Below, piece by piece: positions 44,229 through 51,947 of a stretch of DNA of 64,000 nt. The stretch comes from Nitrosopumilus sp. (GTDB taxonomy: Archaea > Thermoproteota > Nitrososphaeria > Nitrososphaerales > Nitrosopumilaceae). Numbering within the stretch: the stretch's first letter is position 1; every line of letters begins with the position of its first letter. A model generated the notes under the pieces. The model had not been told where the DNA came from and did no database searches. It worked only from the letters and a program-made list of their open reading frames with translations. A program made the translations under genes and the position numbers. Location of the stretch: positions 290,884 to 354,883 of the forward strand of contig NZ_JAILWC010000001.1 in NCBI RefSeq assembly GCF_025699125.1. Reading direction: 5' to 3'.

Positions 44229-44588
44229 ATGTCTGATGAATTTATCAAAATTGCTACAACCGAAATCAATGAGGAGATTTCTGCAATTTCATCGATTTTA
44301 AATTCATGTGCGACCAATGAGGATGTTTTTCAAAATTCTAAAGAATTACAAAGTCATACTCATAAAATCAAAGGATTGGCACCAATGATGGGTCAAGAAG
44401 AATTGGGTTCCATATGTTCTATGTTGGACGCAGTGTTAAAGCAAATCAACGATGGCAAAAAAATTGAGGGCATTTATGATATTTTTACTGAATCCTTGCC
44501 TTTCATGAAACATTCAATGAGTGAACCTGGATATGACATGACGTCTATCATAGATAAAGTGACTAGTTTTTCTTCTAATGTGAAATGA
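44229..44588 (+). CDS. HPt (histidine phosphotransfer) domain protein
   Basis: A 119-aa helical protein. The phospho-site block is LQSHTHKIKGLAPMMGQEE, with His45 in H-x-x-K-G as in HPt/CheA P1 domains, followed by the usual LGSICSMLDAVLK helix. Its start is 40 nt from the divergent kinase start, and a receiver gene follows 36 nt downstream. Stand-alone HPt proteins are uncommon in archaea. Confidence 0.8.
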   Translation: MSDEFIKIATTEINEEISAISSILNSCATNEDVFQNSKELQSHTHKIKGLAPMMGQEELGSICSMLDAVLKQINDGKKIEGIYDIFTESLPFMKHSMSEPGYDMTSIIDKVTSFSSNVK

Positions 44589-44624
44589 TGAATATTTTTT
44601 ATATTCATGCTTTCACAGTTCTGT

Positions 44625-45014
44625 ATGGCCAATATTTTGATTGCTGATGATTCTAATGCCATTCGTCTGGTTTTAAAAGATATTTTGTCAATTGGCGAGC
44701 ATGATGTTATTGCTGAAGCGTGTGATGGCTCTGAGGCAGTTGAATTTTATAAAAAATATAATCCTGACTTGATGTTACTTGATCTTGCTATGCCAAAAAA
44801 AGATGGTTATGCTGTAACAAAAGAAATTATCTCATATGATCCTAATGCAAAAATAATTTTAATTACGGCAAGTGATGATCAAAAAACAATTCAGAAATGT
44901 TTGAATGAAGGTGCATTCTCCTATGTTTCAAAACCTTTTGATTTTAATGCAGTTTTGGATACCATAAAAGAAATTCTAAAAAGTAATTTAGGTACTATTG
45001 GAACTAATAAGTAA
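44625..45014 (+). CDS. CheY-like response regulator
   Basis: A 129-aa receiver-only protein from ATG 44625 (MANILIADDS); an upstream ATG (44607) would add six residues. Acidic pair D8/D9, phospho-acceptor Asp53 (LLDLAMPKKDG), switch LITAS, Lys in VSKPFD. Next to the HPt and kinase genes, it is their likely partner. No output domain. The PIN-ATPase gene follows at once. Confidence 0.92.
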   Translation: MANILIADDSNAIRLVLKDILSIGEHDVIAEACDGSEAVEFYKKYNPDLMLLDLAMPKKDGYAVTKEIISYDPNAKIILITASDDQKTIQKCLNEGAFSYVSKPFDFNAVLDTIKEILKSNLGTIGTNK

Positions 45015-45018
45015 TAAC

Positions 45019-46836
45019 TTGTCAAAAATAGTCCCTGATACTAGCGTTATAATTAACGGTGAACTAATTTCTCAAATAGAAACAGGTTCAATTAGAAATG
45101 CCCAAATCATCATTCCGCAAGCTGTGTTTGACGAATTACGATCTCAAGCATCAAATAAAAAAGAACAAGGGTTTGTTGGTTTGGAAAAAATTAGAAAACT
45201 TAATGAATTATCTGGAAGTTTTGGTTTAGAAATTGTAATGAAAGGTTCACATCCTTCTTCTGATGATATCAAGTTTGCTTCTAGTGGCAGGATTGATGCG
45301 CTTATTGTTGATATGGCAAAACAAAATGATGCAACTCTTTACACTTCTGATAAAATTCAAAATCTAGTTGCGCAAGCTGAAGGAATAAAAACTGTATTTC
45401 TTAAAACTAAGATCAAGCCTGAAAAATTAGAATTTTTGAAATTTTTTGATGCTGAAACAATGAGTATTCATCTTAAAGAAAATCAATTTCCTTTAGCTAA
45501 GAAAGGAAAACCTGGTGCTTTTATTTTAACTCAAATTAACGATGATGTTCTCACAAAATCTTATTTGAAAATGATTGCATCACAAATCTTTGATATTGCA
45601 AATGTGTCTGATTCCAGTACTATCGAAATTTCAAAGACTGGCGCCTCTGTAATCCAACATGATGATTACCGAATAGCAATAACTTATCCACCCTTTTCTG
45701 AATCATATGAAATCACAATTGTCCATCCCATCATAAAATTGTCGTTGGAAGATTATGACATCTCTGATGCGCTCATGGAGAGACTATCTGATAGAGCCGA
45801 AGGAATTGTCATTTCGGGTGCGCCTGGTTCTGGGAAAAGCACTCTTGCATCAGGACTTGCAAATTTTTATCACAAAAAAGGGAAAATTGTTAAAACTTTT
45901 GAATCGCCTCGAGATTTACAAGTTGATCCTGGTATAACACAATATGGTAAATTAGATGGAAGTTTTGATAATACTGCAGACATTTTACTTTTGGTTCGTC
46001 CTGATTATACTATTTTTGATGAAGTAAGAAGACGGGAAGATTTTAGGACTTTTGCTGATTTGCGACTAACTGGAGTTGGAATGGTTGGTGTTGTTCATGC
46101 AAACTCTCCATTAGATGCAATTCAGCGTTTTATTGGGAAAATTGAATTGGGAATCATACCAAATATTTTGGATACTGTTGTATTTGTAAATGATGGGCGG
46201 ATAGAGAAAGTTTATGATCTTGAATTAAAAGTTAAAGTTCCTTCTGGTATGACTGAATCTGATCTTGCCAGGCCTGTTATTGAAGTAAGGAATTTTCAAG
46301 ATAATGTTTTGGAACATGAAATATACACATTTGGAGAGGAAAATGTCATTGTTCCTGTTGCAAAACGTGTTCAAAAAATAGGGATTGAAAAACTTGCTGA
46401 AGATAAAATAAGAGATTCCTTCAAGAGATACGATCCTAATGTTCAAGTTGAGATTTTATCTGATAATAGAGTCAAAGTTCTTGTAAATGAACAATACATT
46501 CCATCAATAATTGGAAGAGGTGGATCCAACATTAACGAAATTGAAAAATCCCTTCAAGTACATATTGATGTTGTAGCAAAAGACTCCAAAAATTTGTCCT
46601 TGACCTCAAATGATCTCCCGTTTTCATTTTCAGAATCAAAAACTGCATTACTTCTTACTGTGAGTAGAGAATATACTTCAATGCATGCTGATATTTATGC
46701 AAATGATAAATTTTTGACCTCTGTTAGAATTGGCAAAAAAGGGCAAATCAAAATTCCAAAACGTTCTGACATTGCAAGAGATCTTATGAATTCCACTTCA
46801 CACAATGAAATAAAATTATATCTTAAAGATTTTTAA
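45019..46836 (+). CDS. PIN - ATPase - KH protein (archaeal PINc/VapC-type ATPase)
   Basis: A 605-aa protein from TTG 45019, 4 nt after the receiver gene stop. N-terminal PIN domain (KIVPDTSVIINGELIS..., LYTSDKIQNLVAQ, with acidic nuclease residues). Middle: PilT/VirB11-like ATPase with Walker A GAPGSGKSTLAS and Walker B region VRPDYTIFDEVRR. Near the C-terminus: KH domain (IPSIIGRGGSNINEIEKS). The order PIN-ATPase-KH is a recognised archaeal family thought to act on RNA. Its role is not proven experimentally as far as I know. Confidence 0.88.
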   Translation: MSKIVPDTSVIINGELISQIETGSIRNAQIIIPQAVFDELRSQASNKKEQGFVGLEKIRKLNELSGSFGLEIVMKGSHPSSDDIKFASSGRIDALIVDMAKQNDATLYTSDKIQNLVAQAEGIKTVFLKTKIKPEKLEFLKFFDAETMSIHLKENQFPLAKKGKPGAFILTQINDDVLTKSYLKMIASQIFDIANVSDSSTIEISKTGASVIQHDDYRIAITYPPFSESYEITIVHPIIKLSLEDYDISDALMERLSDRAEGIVISGAPGSGKSTLASGLANFYHKKGKIVKTFESPRDLQVDPGITQYGKLDGSFDNTADILLLVRPDYTIFDEVRRREDFRTFADLRLTGVGMVGVVHANSPLDAIQRFIGKIELGIIPNILDTVVFVNDGRIEKVYDLELKVKVPSGMTESDLARPVIEVRNFQDNVLEHEIYTFGEENVIVPVAKRVQKIGIEKLAEDKIRDSFKRYDPNVQVEILSDNRVKVLVNEQYIPSIIGRGGSNINEIEKSLQVHIDVVAKDSKNLSLTSNDLPFSFSESKTALLLTVSREYTSMHADIYANDKFLTSVRIGKKGQIKIPKRSDIARDLMNSTSHNEIKLYLKDF

Positions 46837-47287
46837 AATTTTCAATGATTTTGGGATTTGCTTTTAGAAAAGTAATAAATTTTCTTAACTGTCTAATTGT
46901 TTTTGGATTTAAGTGATGCTCTATTCCTTCTGTGTCCTGATTTGCAGTGTCATATCCTACACCTAAAATTTCAAAAAATTCTAACAAAATTCCATGGTTT
47001 TGTCTTATTCCCTCGGCTATTTGTGAACCTTTTGCTGTAAGATTAATTCCATGATACTTTTCATATTCTAAAAATCCTCCCTCGTCTAATCTTTGAAGCA
47101 TTTTAGTTACACTTGGTGCACTTACATTCATGTATCTTGAAATGTCTAATGTTGTGGCATATCCCTTTAATTCTACAAGTTCTGAAATAATTTCTAAATA
47201 ATCTTCCATTCTGGCACTGGAACGGGTTCTTTCTGTTTGATGGGCTGCTTTAATTGAATCTAATCTCTTGGAATTTTTAGATTTCAT
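46823..47287 (-). CDS. DtxR/MntR-family metal-dependent repressor
   Basis: A 154-aa regulator. Winged HTH: EDYLEIISELVELKGYATT, SRYMNVSAPSVTKMLQRLDEGG. The metal-binding/dimer domain includes GIRQNHGILLEFFEILGV and EGIEHHLNPKTIRQL with the Glu/His ligands. In archaea it regulates Fe or Mn uptake. It overlaps the 3' end of the PIN-ATPase gene by 14 bp (convergent). The Met/His-rich secreted protein lies about 500 nt further on. Confidence 0.88.
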   Translation of the reverse strand: MKSKNSKRLDSIKAAHQTERTRSSARMEDYLEIISELVELKGYATTLDISRYMNVSAPSVTKMLQRLDEGGFLEYEKYHGINLTAKGSQIAEGIRQNHGILLEFFEILGVGYDTANQDTEGIEHHLNPKTIRQLRKFITFLKANPKIIENFKNL

Positions 47288-47421
47288 GCGTTCGTTGTAA
47301 TTACGTTAAATCTAGTATAATTGAGTGTCTTTTCAATAAACCGTGGTTACTCTTTGTTGACTTGAGTGTGATGGTAGTTGATCTTAGAATGTTAACTATT
47401 TTTTTATAAATCATAATTGGT

Positions 47422-47772
47422 ATGGTAGACCCCCTAAAGGAACGACTAGCTAATTTAAAAAAAATATCTGATTCAGCTAAACGTAGAGCCAATTTATATA
47501 CTGACATTGCTAAAATTGATAGCAAACATACCAATTCCTCATTGGGCGCACTTCAGAAAGCTCCTGCACCAGGCAAAAAACTCCAAAAAATCGGATTTTT
47601 GATGTTGTGGATTCCCGAACCTACTGGCGTCACTTGTGCTGTTGGTGGTCCGATGATTGTTGCAGGAAGATATCTTGACAAAAAATACAATGGTTCTACT
47701 ATTCACGATATTGGTCATGAAACAAAAAATACCCTTTCATCAATTAGTGACTTTAAGAATTCCATAATGTGA
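47422..47772 (+). CDS. Conserved-type protein with hydrophobic segment (116 aa)
   Basis: The N-terminal half is helical and charged (MVDPLKERLANLKKISDS). The middle has a hydrophobic/Gly-rich segment (IGFLMLWIPEPTGVTCAVGG, then PMIVAGRYLDKKY) that may be membrane-associated. The C-terminus is helical. No named family is recognised. The leader is short with TATA-like TTTTTTATAAATC upstream. Confidence 0.6.
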   Translation: MVDPLKERLANLKKISDSAKRRANLYTDIAKIDSKHTNSSLGALQKAPAPGKKLQKIGFLMLWIPEPTGVTCAVGGPMIVAGRYLDKKYNGSTIHDIGHETKNTLSSISDFKNSIM

Positions 47773-47801
47773 TAGTTTTTAAAAGATAAAAAAGAATTTC
47801 C

Positions 47802-48356
47802 TCAACCATTGGTTATCGGAAATATGTGAACAGGCATGCTGTTATGATTGTAAATATGTCCCATTCCTTTCAAAGGGATATCTACAGTTGTAGTACCTGA
47901 CCAACCTCCGTTGATAATTGCAGTTCCTACCAAGTCTCCTGTACCTGCAGAAACTGAAATCTTTTGATTTATTCCAGGAGATGCAACACTAATTTCTTTT
48001 AGTGTGACTCTTAGAGTTCTTTCATCCACAGGATCAACATTGGAAATCTTTACGCCCACAACAGATGACATTCCTTTGTAATATGGTTCGCAATAGTGTG
48101 GAGGCATATCGCCACTCATGTTGCATTGTTCATGTATGGTCCCTGGAGCATACCAAACACCATGTTTGCTTGGATTTCCTCCCATCATTCCACCCATACT
48201 GGAACCCGAGCTTGAATCATGCCCCATACCTCCTCCTGAACTTCCGCCCATACTCATTTGAGCATCAGCTTGAGAAAAATCATGAGAGAATGCTAGCGCT
48301 CCAGAAGTTAAAACTCCTGCAACTATTCCGATTAACAGTCCTTTACTGATATTCAT
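47802..48356 (-). CDS. Secreted Met/Gly/His-rich protein (184 aa)
   Basis: Signal region ISKGLLIGIVAGVLTSGALA. Then a low-complexity stretch (about 30-60) of Met, Gly, Ser and His (MSMGGSSGGGMGHDSS and SSMGGMMGG) like metal-binding or copper-handling segments. After it come a Cys pair (EQCNMSGDMPPHYCEPYY) and a beta-sandwich domain with an ending (GHIYNHNSMPVHIFPI) rich in His and Met. Could bind copper at the cell surface, which is inference from composition only. Confidence 0.68.
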   Translation of the reverse strand: MNISKGLLIGIVAGVLTSGALAFSHDFSQADAQMSMGGSSGGGMGHDSSSGSSMGGMMGGNPSKHGVWYAPGTIHEQCNMSGDMPPHYCEPYYKGMSSVVGVKISNVDPVDERTLRVTLKEISVASPGINQKISVSAGTGDLVGTAIINGGWSGTTTVDIPLKGMGHIYNHNSMPVHIFPITNG

Positions 48357-48631
48357 TGAGTATTTTAGGGAATGATTATGTTATAACTTGAAAATTTGAT
48401 TCCCAGAATTGATTTTCAGAATTGATTTCATTATGAAATGTATCATAATGCCAAATACTTTCAAAATAGACGTATCAGAAATACCCTGAATGATAAGATA
48501 GGCCATAGCTTTTGAACTTTGTTATAGAAGGGAGATTTTTTGGAAATGATCCTATTATGATTTGTAAGTGTGTGTCCGAGGCGATAGTTGACAAATTAAC
48601 GTATTTTAAAAGGATTGAGATTAGTTACCTC

Positions 48632-49123
48632 ATGACAACTAGGTCTCAAGTACTAATTCCTATTTTTATTGCAGCTGTCATAATCGGTGTTGTTGGATTA
48701 ATGTCGATTCCAAGTGAAAGTAAATTGGAATCTGTTGAATTTCCTAGGGGGACAATAAAGGTTGATGATGTTCCCTTGCAGGTACAGATTGCTGACACTG
48801 AACCCAGACGTGTTCGTGGTTTAATGTTTCAAGATGAACTTCCATATGATCAAGGTATGATTTTTGTATTTGAACAATCTGGATTATACTCTCTTTGGAT
48901 GCTTAACATGCAATTTTCGCTTGACATGATTTGGTTTGATGAAGACGGTAAAGTAGTTCATATCGAAAAAAATATCCCTCCATGTAAAAGTCCGTTAGAA
49001 ATAACTACATGTCAAAGTGTTGTACCTGGTGATGAAGCAATATATGTTCTTGAAGTAACATCTGGTTTTGTTGAACAAAATAATATTACAAAAGATTCTG
49101 TATTGACTATTATCTCTATCTGA
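48632..49123 (+). CDS. DUF192-family secreted/anchored protein
   Basis: A 163-aa protein from ATG 48632 (MTTRSQVLIPIFIAAVIIGV, a signal anchor); an earlier in-frame TTG at 48512 would add 40 poorly conserved residues. The DUF192 domain is clear: VQIADTEPRRVRGLMFQDEL, GMIFVFEQSGLYSLWMLNM, LDMIWFDEDGKVVHIE and YVLEVTSGF. Function unknown; DUF192 proteins are small extracytoplasmic beta proteins. Confidence 0.85.
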   Translation: MTTRSQVLIPIFIAAVIIGVVGLMSIPSESKLESVEFPRGTIKVDDVPLQVQIADTEPRRVRGLMFQDELPYDQGMIFVFEQSGLYSLWMLNMQFSLDMIWFDEDGKVVHIEKNIPPCKSPLEITTCQSVVPGDEAIYVLEVTSGFVEQNNITKDSVLTIISI

Positions 49124-49155
49124 TTTTAAAAAAGCTTATCTGAGATGTGCATAAA

Positions 49156-49806
49156 ATGATTCTAATGAAGAAAATAGTTTTAATTTCAGTAATTATAGGA
49201 TTTGTAATTGTTGGTCTTATTTCTTCTCTATTAATTTCTCCAAATTTATTGGATGCTAAAACTTCGACACCTGTTTATGACATTGATTTTACTTTTTATG
49301 ATGTCGAAAAAATTCAAAAATCTCTTAATGAGCATGATATTTTCGTGTCTACTCCAAGTGCAATCACTGATCATACAATAGACCAGTATTGCACTTTTTT
49401 TGATTCTACAAACACAAAAAGAACTGTAGAGTATTGTACTACTACAGCACTCTTGAACTCTGATGGAAAAACTATTGGAAATCTAAACATGGGTGGAACC
49501 ACTGACAACCCTATCATGGCACTTGCTATTGTGGATGCATCACCATTTTTGAATTCAAAAGCAGACGAGATTGACATTATTTTTCAAACTATGATTGAAA
49601 CATTGGTCTGTACTTGCTGGGAAGACCGTCAGCCTGGGGGGTTTGAATCTATATCAGAATGGATTGATACTACACAAGAGAAATATGTTGAATCCTCTCA
49701 AACCACCATCAAATCTGAGATTAATGGTTTAGATAACAAGAGGTTGATTTTGGAGATTACATCCACAGGTGAATCATATCTGTGGACATTAATTGTACTA
49801 AAGTAG
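49156..49806 (+). CDS. Signal-anchored extracellular protein (216 aa)
   Basis: ATG at 49156 (GTG 49147 and ATG 49165 are alternatives). Hydrophobic anchor KKIVLISVIIGFVIVGLISS, then an extracellular alpha/beta domain with Cys (IDQYCTFFDS, VEYCTTTALL, LVCTCWEDRQ) and IFQTMIETLVC. It follows the DUF192 gene by 32 nt and may share its transcript. No family is recognised. Confidence 0.68.
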   Translation: MILMKKIVLISVIIGFVIVGLISSLLISPNLLDAKTSTPVYDIDFTFYDVEKIQKSLNEHDIFVSTPSAITDHTIDQYCTFFDSTNTKRTVEYCTTTALLNSDGKTIGNLNMGGTTDNPIMALAIVDASPFLNSKADEIDIIFQTMIETLVCTCWEDRQPGGFESISEWIDTTQEKYVESSQTTIKSEINGLDNKRLILEITSTGESYLWTLIVLK

Positions 49807-49846
49807 TCTGATTATATACTGCAAAATTCTTTGATTGACAATTACA

Positions 49847-50611
49847 ATGATTGATCAATTTTGGTTAATTCTTTTGGGATTTGCAGCAGGACTTCTAGGA
49901 TCTATGATTGGTCTTGGTGGAGGAATTATCGTAGTTCCTGTATTGACATTTCTAGGATTTCCACCTACGACTGCTGCAAGTAACAGTCTTTTTGCTGCAT
50001 TAAGCAATGCGATTGCTTCTACAATTTCATATTCTAAACAAAAAAGAATAGAAATTTCTTTAGGATTAAAACTTGGATTGCTCTCAATTCCTGGAACTGT
50101 TTTGGGTGCAATGATCTCAACTGATGTGGCACCAGATATTTTTAAAATATTATTTGGCTTTGTTTTGATAGCGTCTGCAGCTTATATTTTTTTAAGGAAA
50201 CAAATTGAACCTAAAGAAAAAGCAATATCAAAACAAATAATGATCTTTGCAGTGGGTGCAAGTTTTTTTGCAGGAATTGTCTCTTCATTTTTTGGGATAG
50301 GTGGTGGTATCATCTTTGTGCCATTGATGGTTGTTGGAATGGGAATGGCAATGAAAAGAGCGGCCCCTACATCTCAACTGATATTGTTGTTCTCTTCATT
50401 TTCTGGAGTAGTCTCTCATAGTCTTTTAGGCCATCCTGATTTTACACAGGCAGGATTTTTGGCAGTTGGTTCTTTTGTTGGTGGATTAGTTGGCGCACGC
50501 TTGTCTATTGATATACGTGAAAGATATTTACAAATAATTGTCTCTGTTGTAGTTCTGATAGCTGCAGGAAAACTTATTCTAGATTCACTTTCTGGTAATT
50601 TTGGTTTTTAG
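49847..50611 (+). CDS. TauE/SafE-family membrane exporter
   Basis: A 254-aa protein with about eight membrane helices. The family's internal duplication is visible: LLGSMIGLGGGIIVVPVL in the first half and FFGIGGGIIFVPLMVVG in the second. Both contain the G-x-G-G-G-I-I-x-V-P motif. TauE/SafE proteins move sulfite or other sulfur-organic anions. ATG 49847 is used; TTG 49835 would add four residues. It stands before the surface-protein array. Confidence 0.9.
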   Translation: MIDQFWLILLGFAAGLLGSMIGLGGGIIVVPVLTFLGFPPTTAASNSLFAALSNAIASTISYSKQKRIEISLGLKLGLLSIPGTVLGAMISTDVAPDIFKILFGFVLIASAAYIFLRKQIEPKEKAISKQIMIFAVGASFFAGIVSSFFGIGGGIIFVPLMVVGMGMAMKRAAPTSQLILLFSSFSGVVSHSLLGHPDFTQAGFLAVGSFVGGLVGARLSIDIRERYLQIIVSVVVLIAAGKLILDSLSGNFGF

Positions 50612-50720
50612 TCTTGTTGTGCTTTTATACTTTTTTTGTAATTATAAAATGTTCTTCAGGTCTTTTGATCTGAGAGCTGGGGAGACTGGTTGGTCAGCAC
50701 ATATTTTATAAAAAATATTC

Positions 50721-50747
50721 ATGGATACAAAACATCAGAAGAATTAA
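50721..50747 (+). repeat. Degenerate copy of the array's leader cassette
   Basis: ATGGATACAAAACATCAGAAG is read here as an ATG followed by the GATACAAAACATCAGAAG tail also seen at 58278, but the AAAACTA part of the cassette is missing. It encodes only eight residues before TAA and lies about 30 nt upstream of the 50775 gene. It is probably an eroded or leader version. Confidence 0.55.
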
Positions 50748-50774
50748 TCAGTGATAAAATAATCCATACTTTTG

Positions 50775-51947
50775 ATGGATGCTGTTCTCATTCTCATATC
50801 TTGGTTAATACTACTAGTTCCAGGATTTGATGACTCTGTTCCTGTTACTTCTGACAAAGTTTTCAAAATCGAGACTAGTCCGGATATGATTCAGTCCATT
50901 ACAACACGTTCTGATGAATCTCTGGATTTTTTGGGTTTTGATGTTAAATTAAACCAAAATTCTACTGGAATTCTTGAGATCAAAATTCCAAAAAACTTGT
51001 CAACTCCTGCAAGCTTTACTAATTCATGGCATTATGACGCAAATCCAATCATACTAGCAGATGGTGCTGAAATTGGTTATGACATAATCCCAGATCCATG
51101 CTATTCTCATTACAAGATTCCTGTTGATGAGAAGACAAACTTGGAGATTCTCTATACAGTTATCTTGACAGGTTCGTGGCAACTTTACAGTCCCATACAA
51201 TTTGATGAAAACCACCAATGCTACAACAAGGTGTTTTATGAAAAATTTCCGAAGTCTGCTCTAAACCAATTTCAAACCGCTATAATACAATGGAATTCTC
51301 GATGTTACTCTACTCATGATGTTGCAACTGTTACTGTGATTGATCAAGACATGAACGTTGATCCTAATGTTCCAGACCAGTTTCAAATTACTGTATGGTC
51401 TGATTGGATAGAAGAAGAAACAGGAGAAAGCAAGATTTTACCTGTAAATGTAATTGAGACTGGAAATTCTACTGGTGTTTTTGAGAGCCTTGTGTTTCTT
51501 GGAAGTGCATATGATGAGACATCCGGGCACAGAATTCCAGTTGGAATTGAAAATACTATCTTTGCAAAATATGTAGACTATACAGTATCGTCTTCTAATG
51601 AACTAAAAATAATAGAGACTACCTCTGCAAAAATTCTTTCAATTGGAGGTTCTTGGGAGAGATGGGAAGAATTTTCATCTCTTTATGACATCCCTCTGGT
51701 CTATGATCCGTGTTTAAAAAAACAAATGGATCTTGTTGGCACTGGAGATGAATTTGCACAACTTGACATATTTTATCCTGCACCTCTCAAACAAATTGAA
51801 TCTGGATTGTTTGTTGATGAGATAATATGCAAAGACGGACTTACAATGCTGTTGTCTCCTAAAGACTCTAGACCTGTTTGCGTAACTGAAGACACTTTTA
51901 ACAAACTAATTCAAAGGCATTGGGGAATTTTAGTTTCAAGGGGATGA
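50775..51947 (+). CDS. Secreted protein with S-layer Ig-like domain and module A (390 aa)
   Basis: The signal peptide is MDAVLILISWLILLVPG. The region about 185-290 (ATVTVIDQDMNVDPN, then STGVFESLVFLG and IFAKYVDYT) is the Ig-like domain found in thaumarchaeal S-layer-type proteins and again in the 58340 product. The C-terminus is module A: CKDGLTMLL, later PVCVTEDTFNKLI and a terminal HWG in place of RGW. Stop and next start overlap as ATGA. It is extracellular by its signal peptide; function unknown, a surface component. Confidence 0.75.
   Translation: MDAVLILISWLILLVPGFDDSVPVTSDKVFKIETSPDMIQSITTRSDESLDFLGFDVKLNQNSTGILEIKIPKNLSTPASFTNSWHYDANPIILADGAEIGYDIIPDPCYSHYKIPVDEKTNLEILYTVILTGSWQLYSPIQFDENHQCYNKVFYEKFPKSALNQFQTAIIQWNSRCYSTHDVATVTVIDQDMNVDPNVPDQFQITVWSDWIEEETGESKILPVNVIETGNSTGVFESLVFLGSAYDETSGHRIPVGIENTIFAKYVDYTVSSSNELKIIETTSAKILSIGGSWERWEEFSSLYDIPLVYDPCLKKQMDLVGTGDEFAQLDIFYPAPLKQIESGLFVDEIICKDGLTMLLSPKDSRPVCVTEDTFNKLIQRHWGILVSRG

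Noticed and set aside
48404-48439. Short tandem CAGAATTGATTT repeat and ATTTCAT-T-ATGAAAT inverted repeat as a metal-regulator operator
   Set aside because: Present in the sequence, but too short and AT-rich to separate from chance, and not adjacent to the DtxR gene start.
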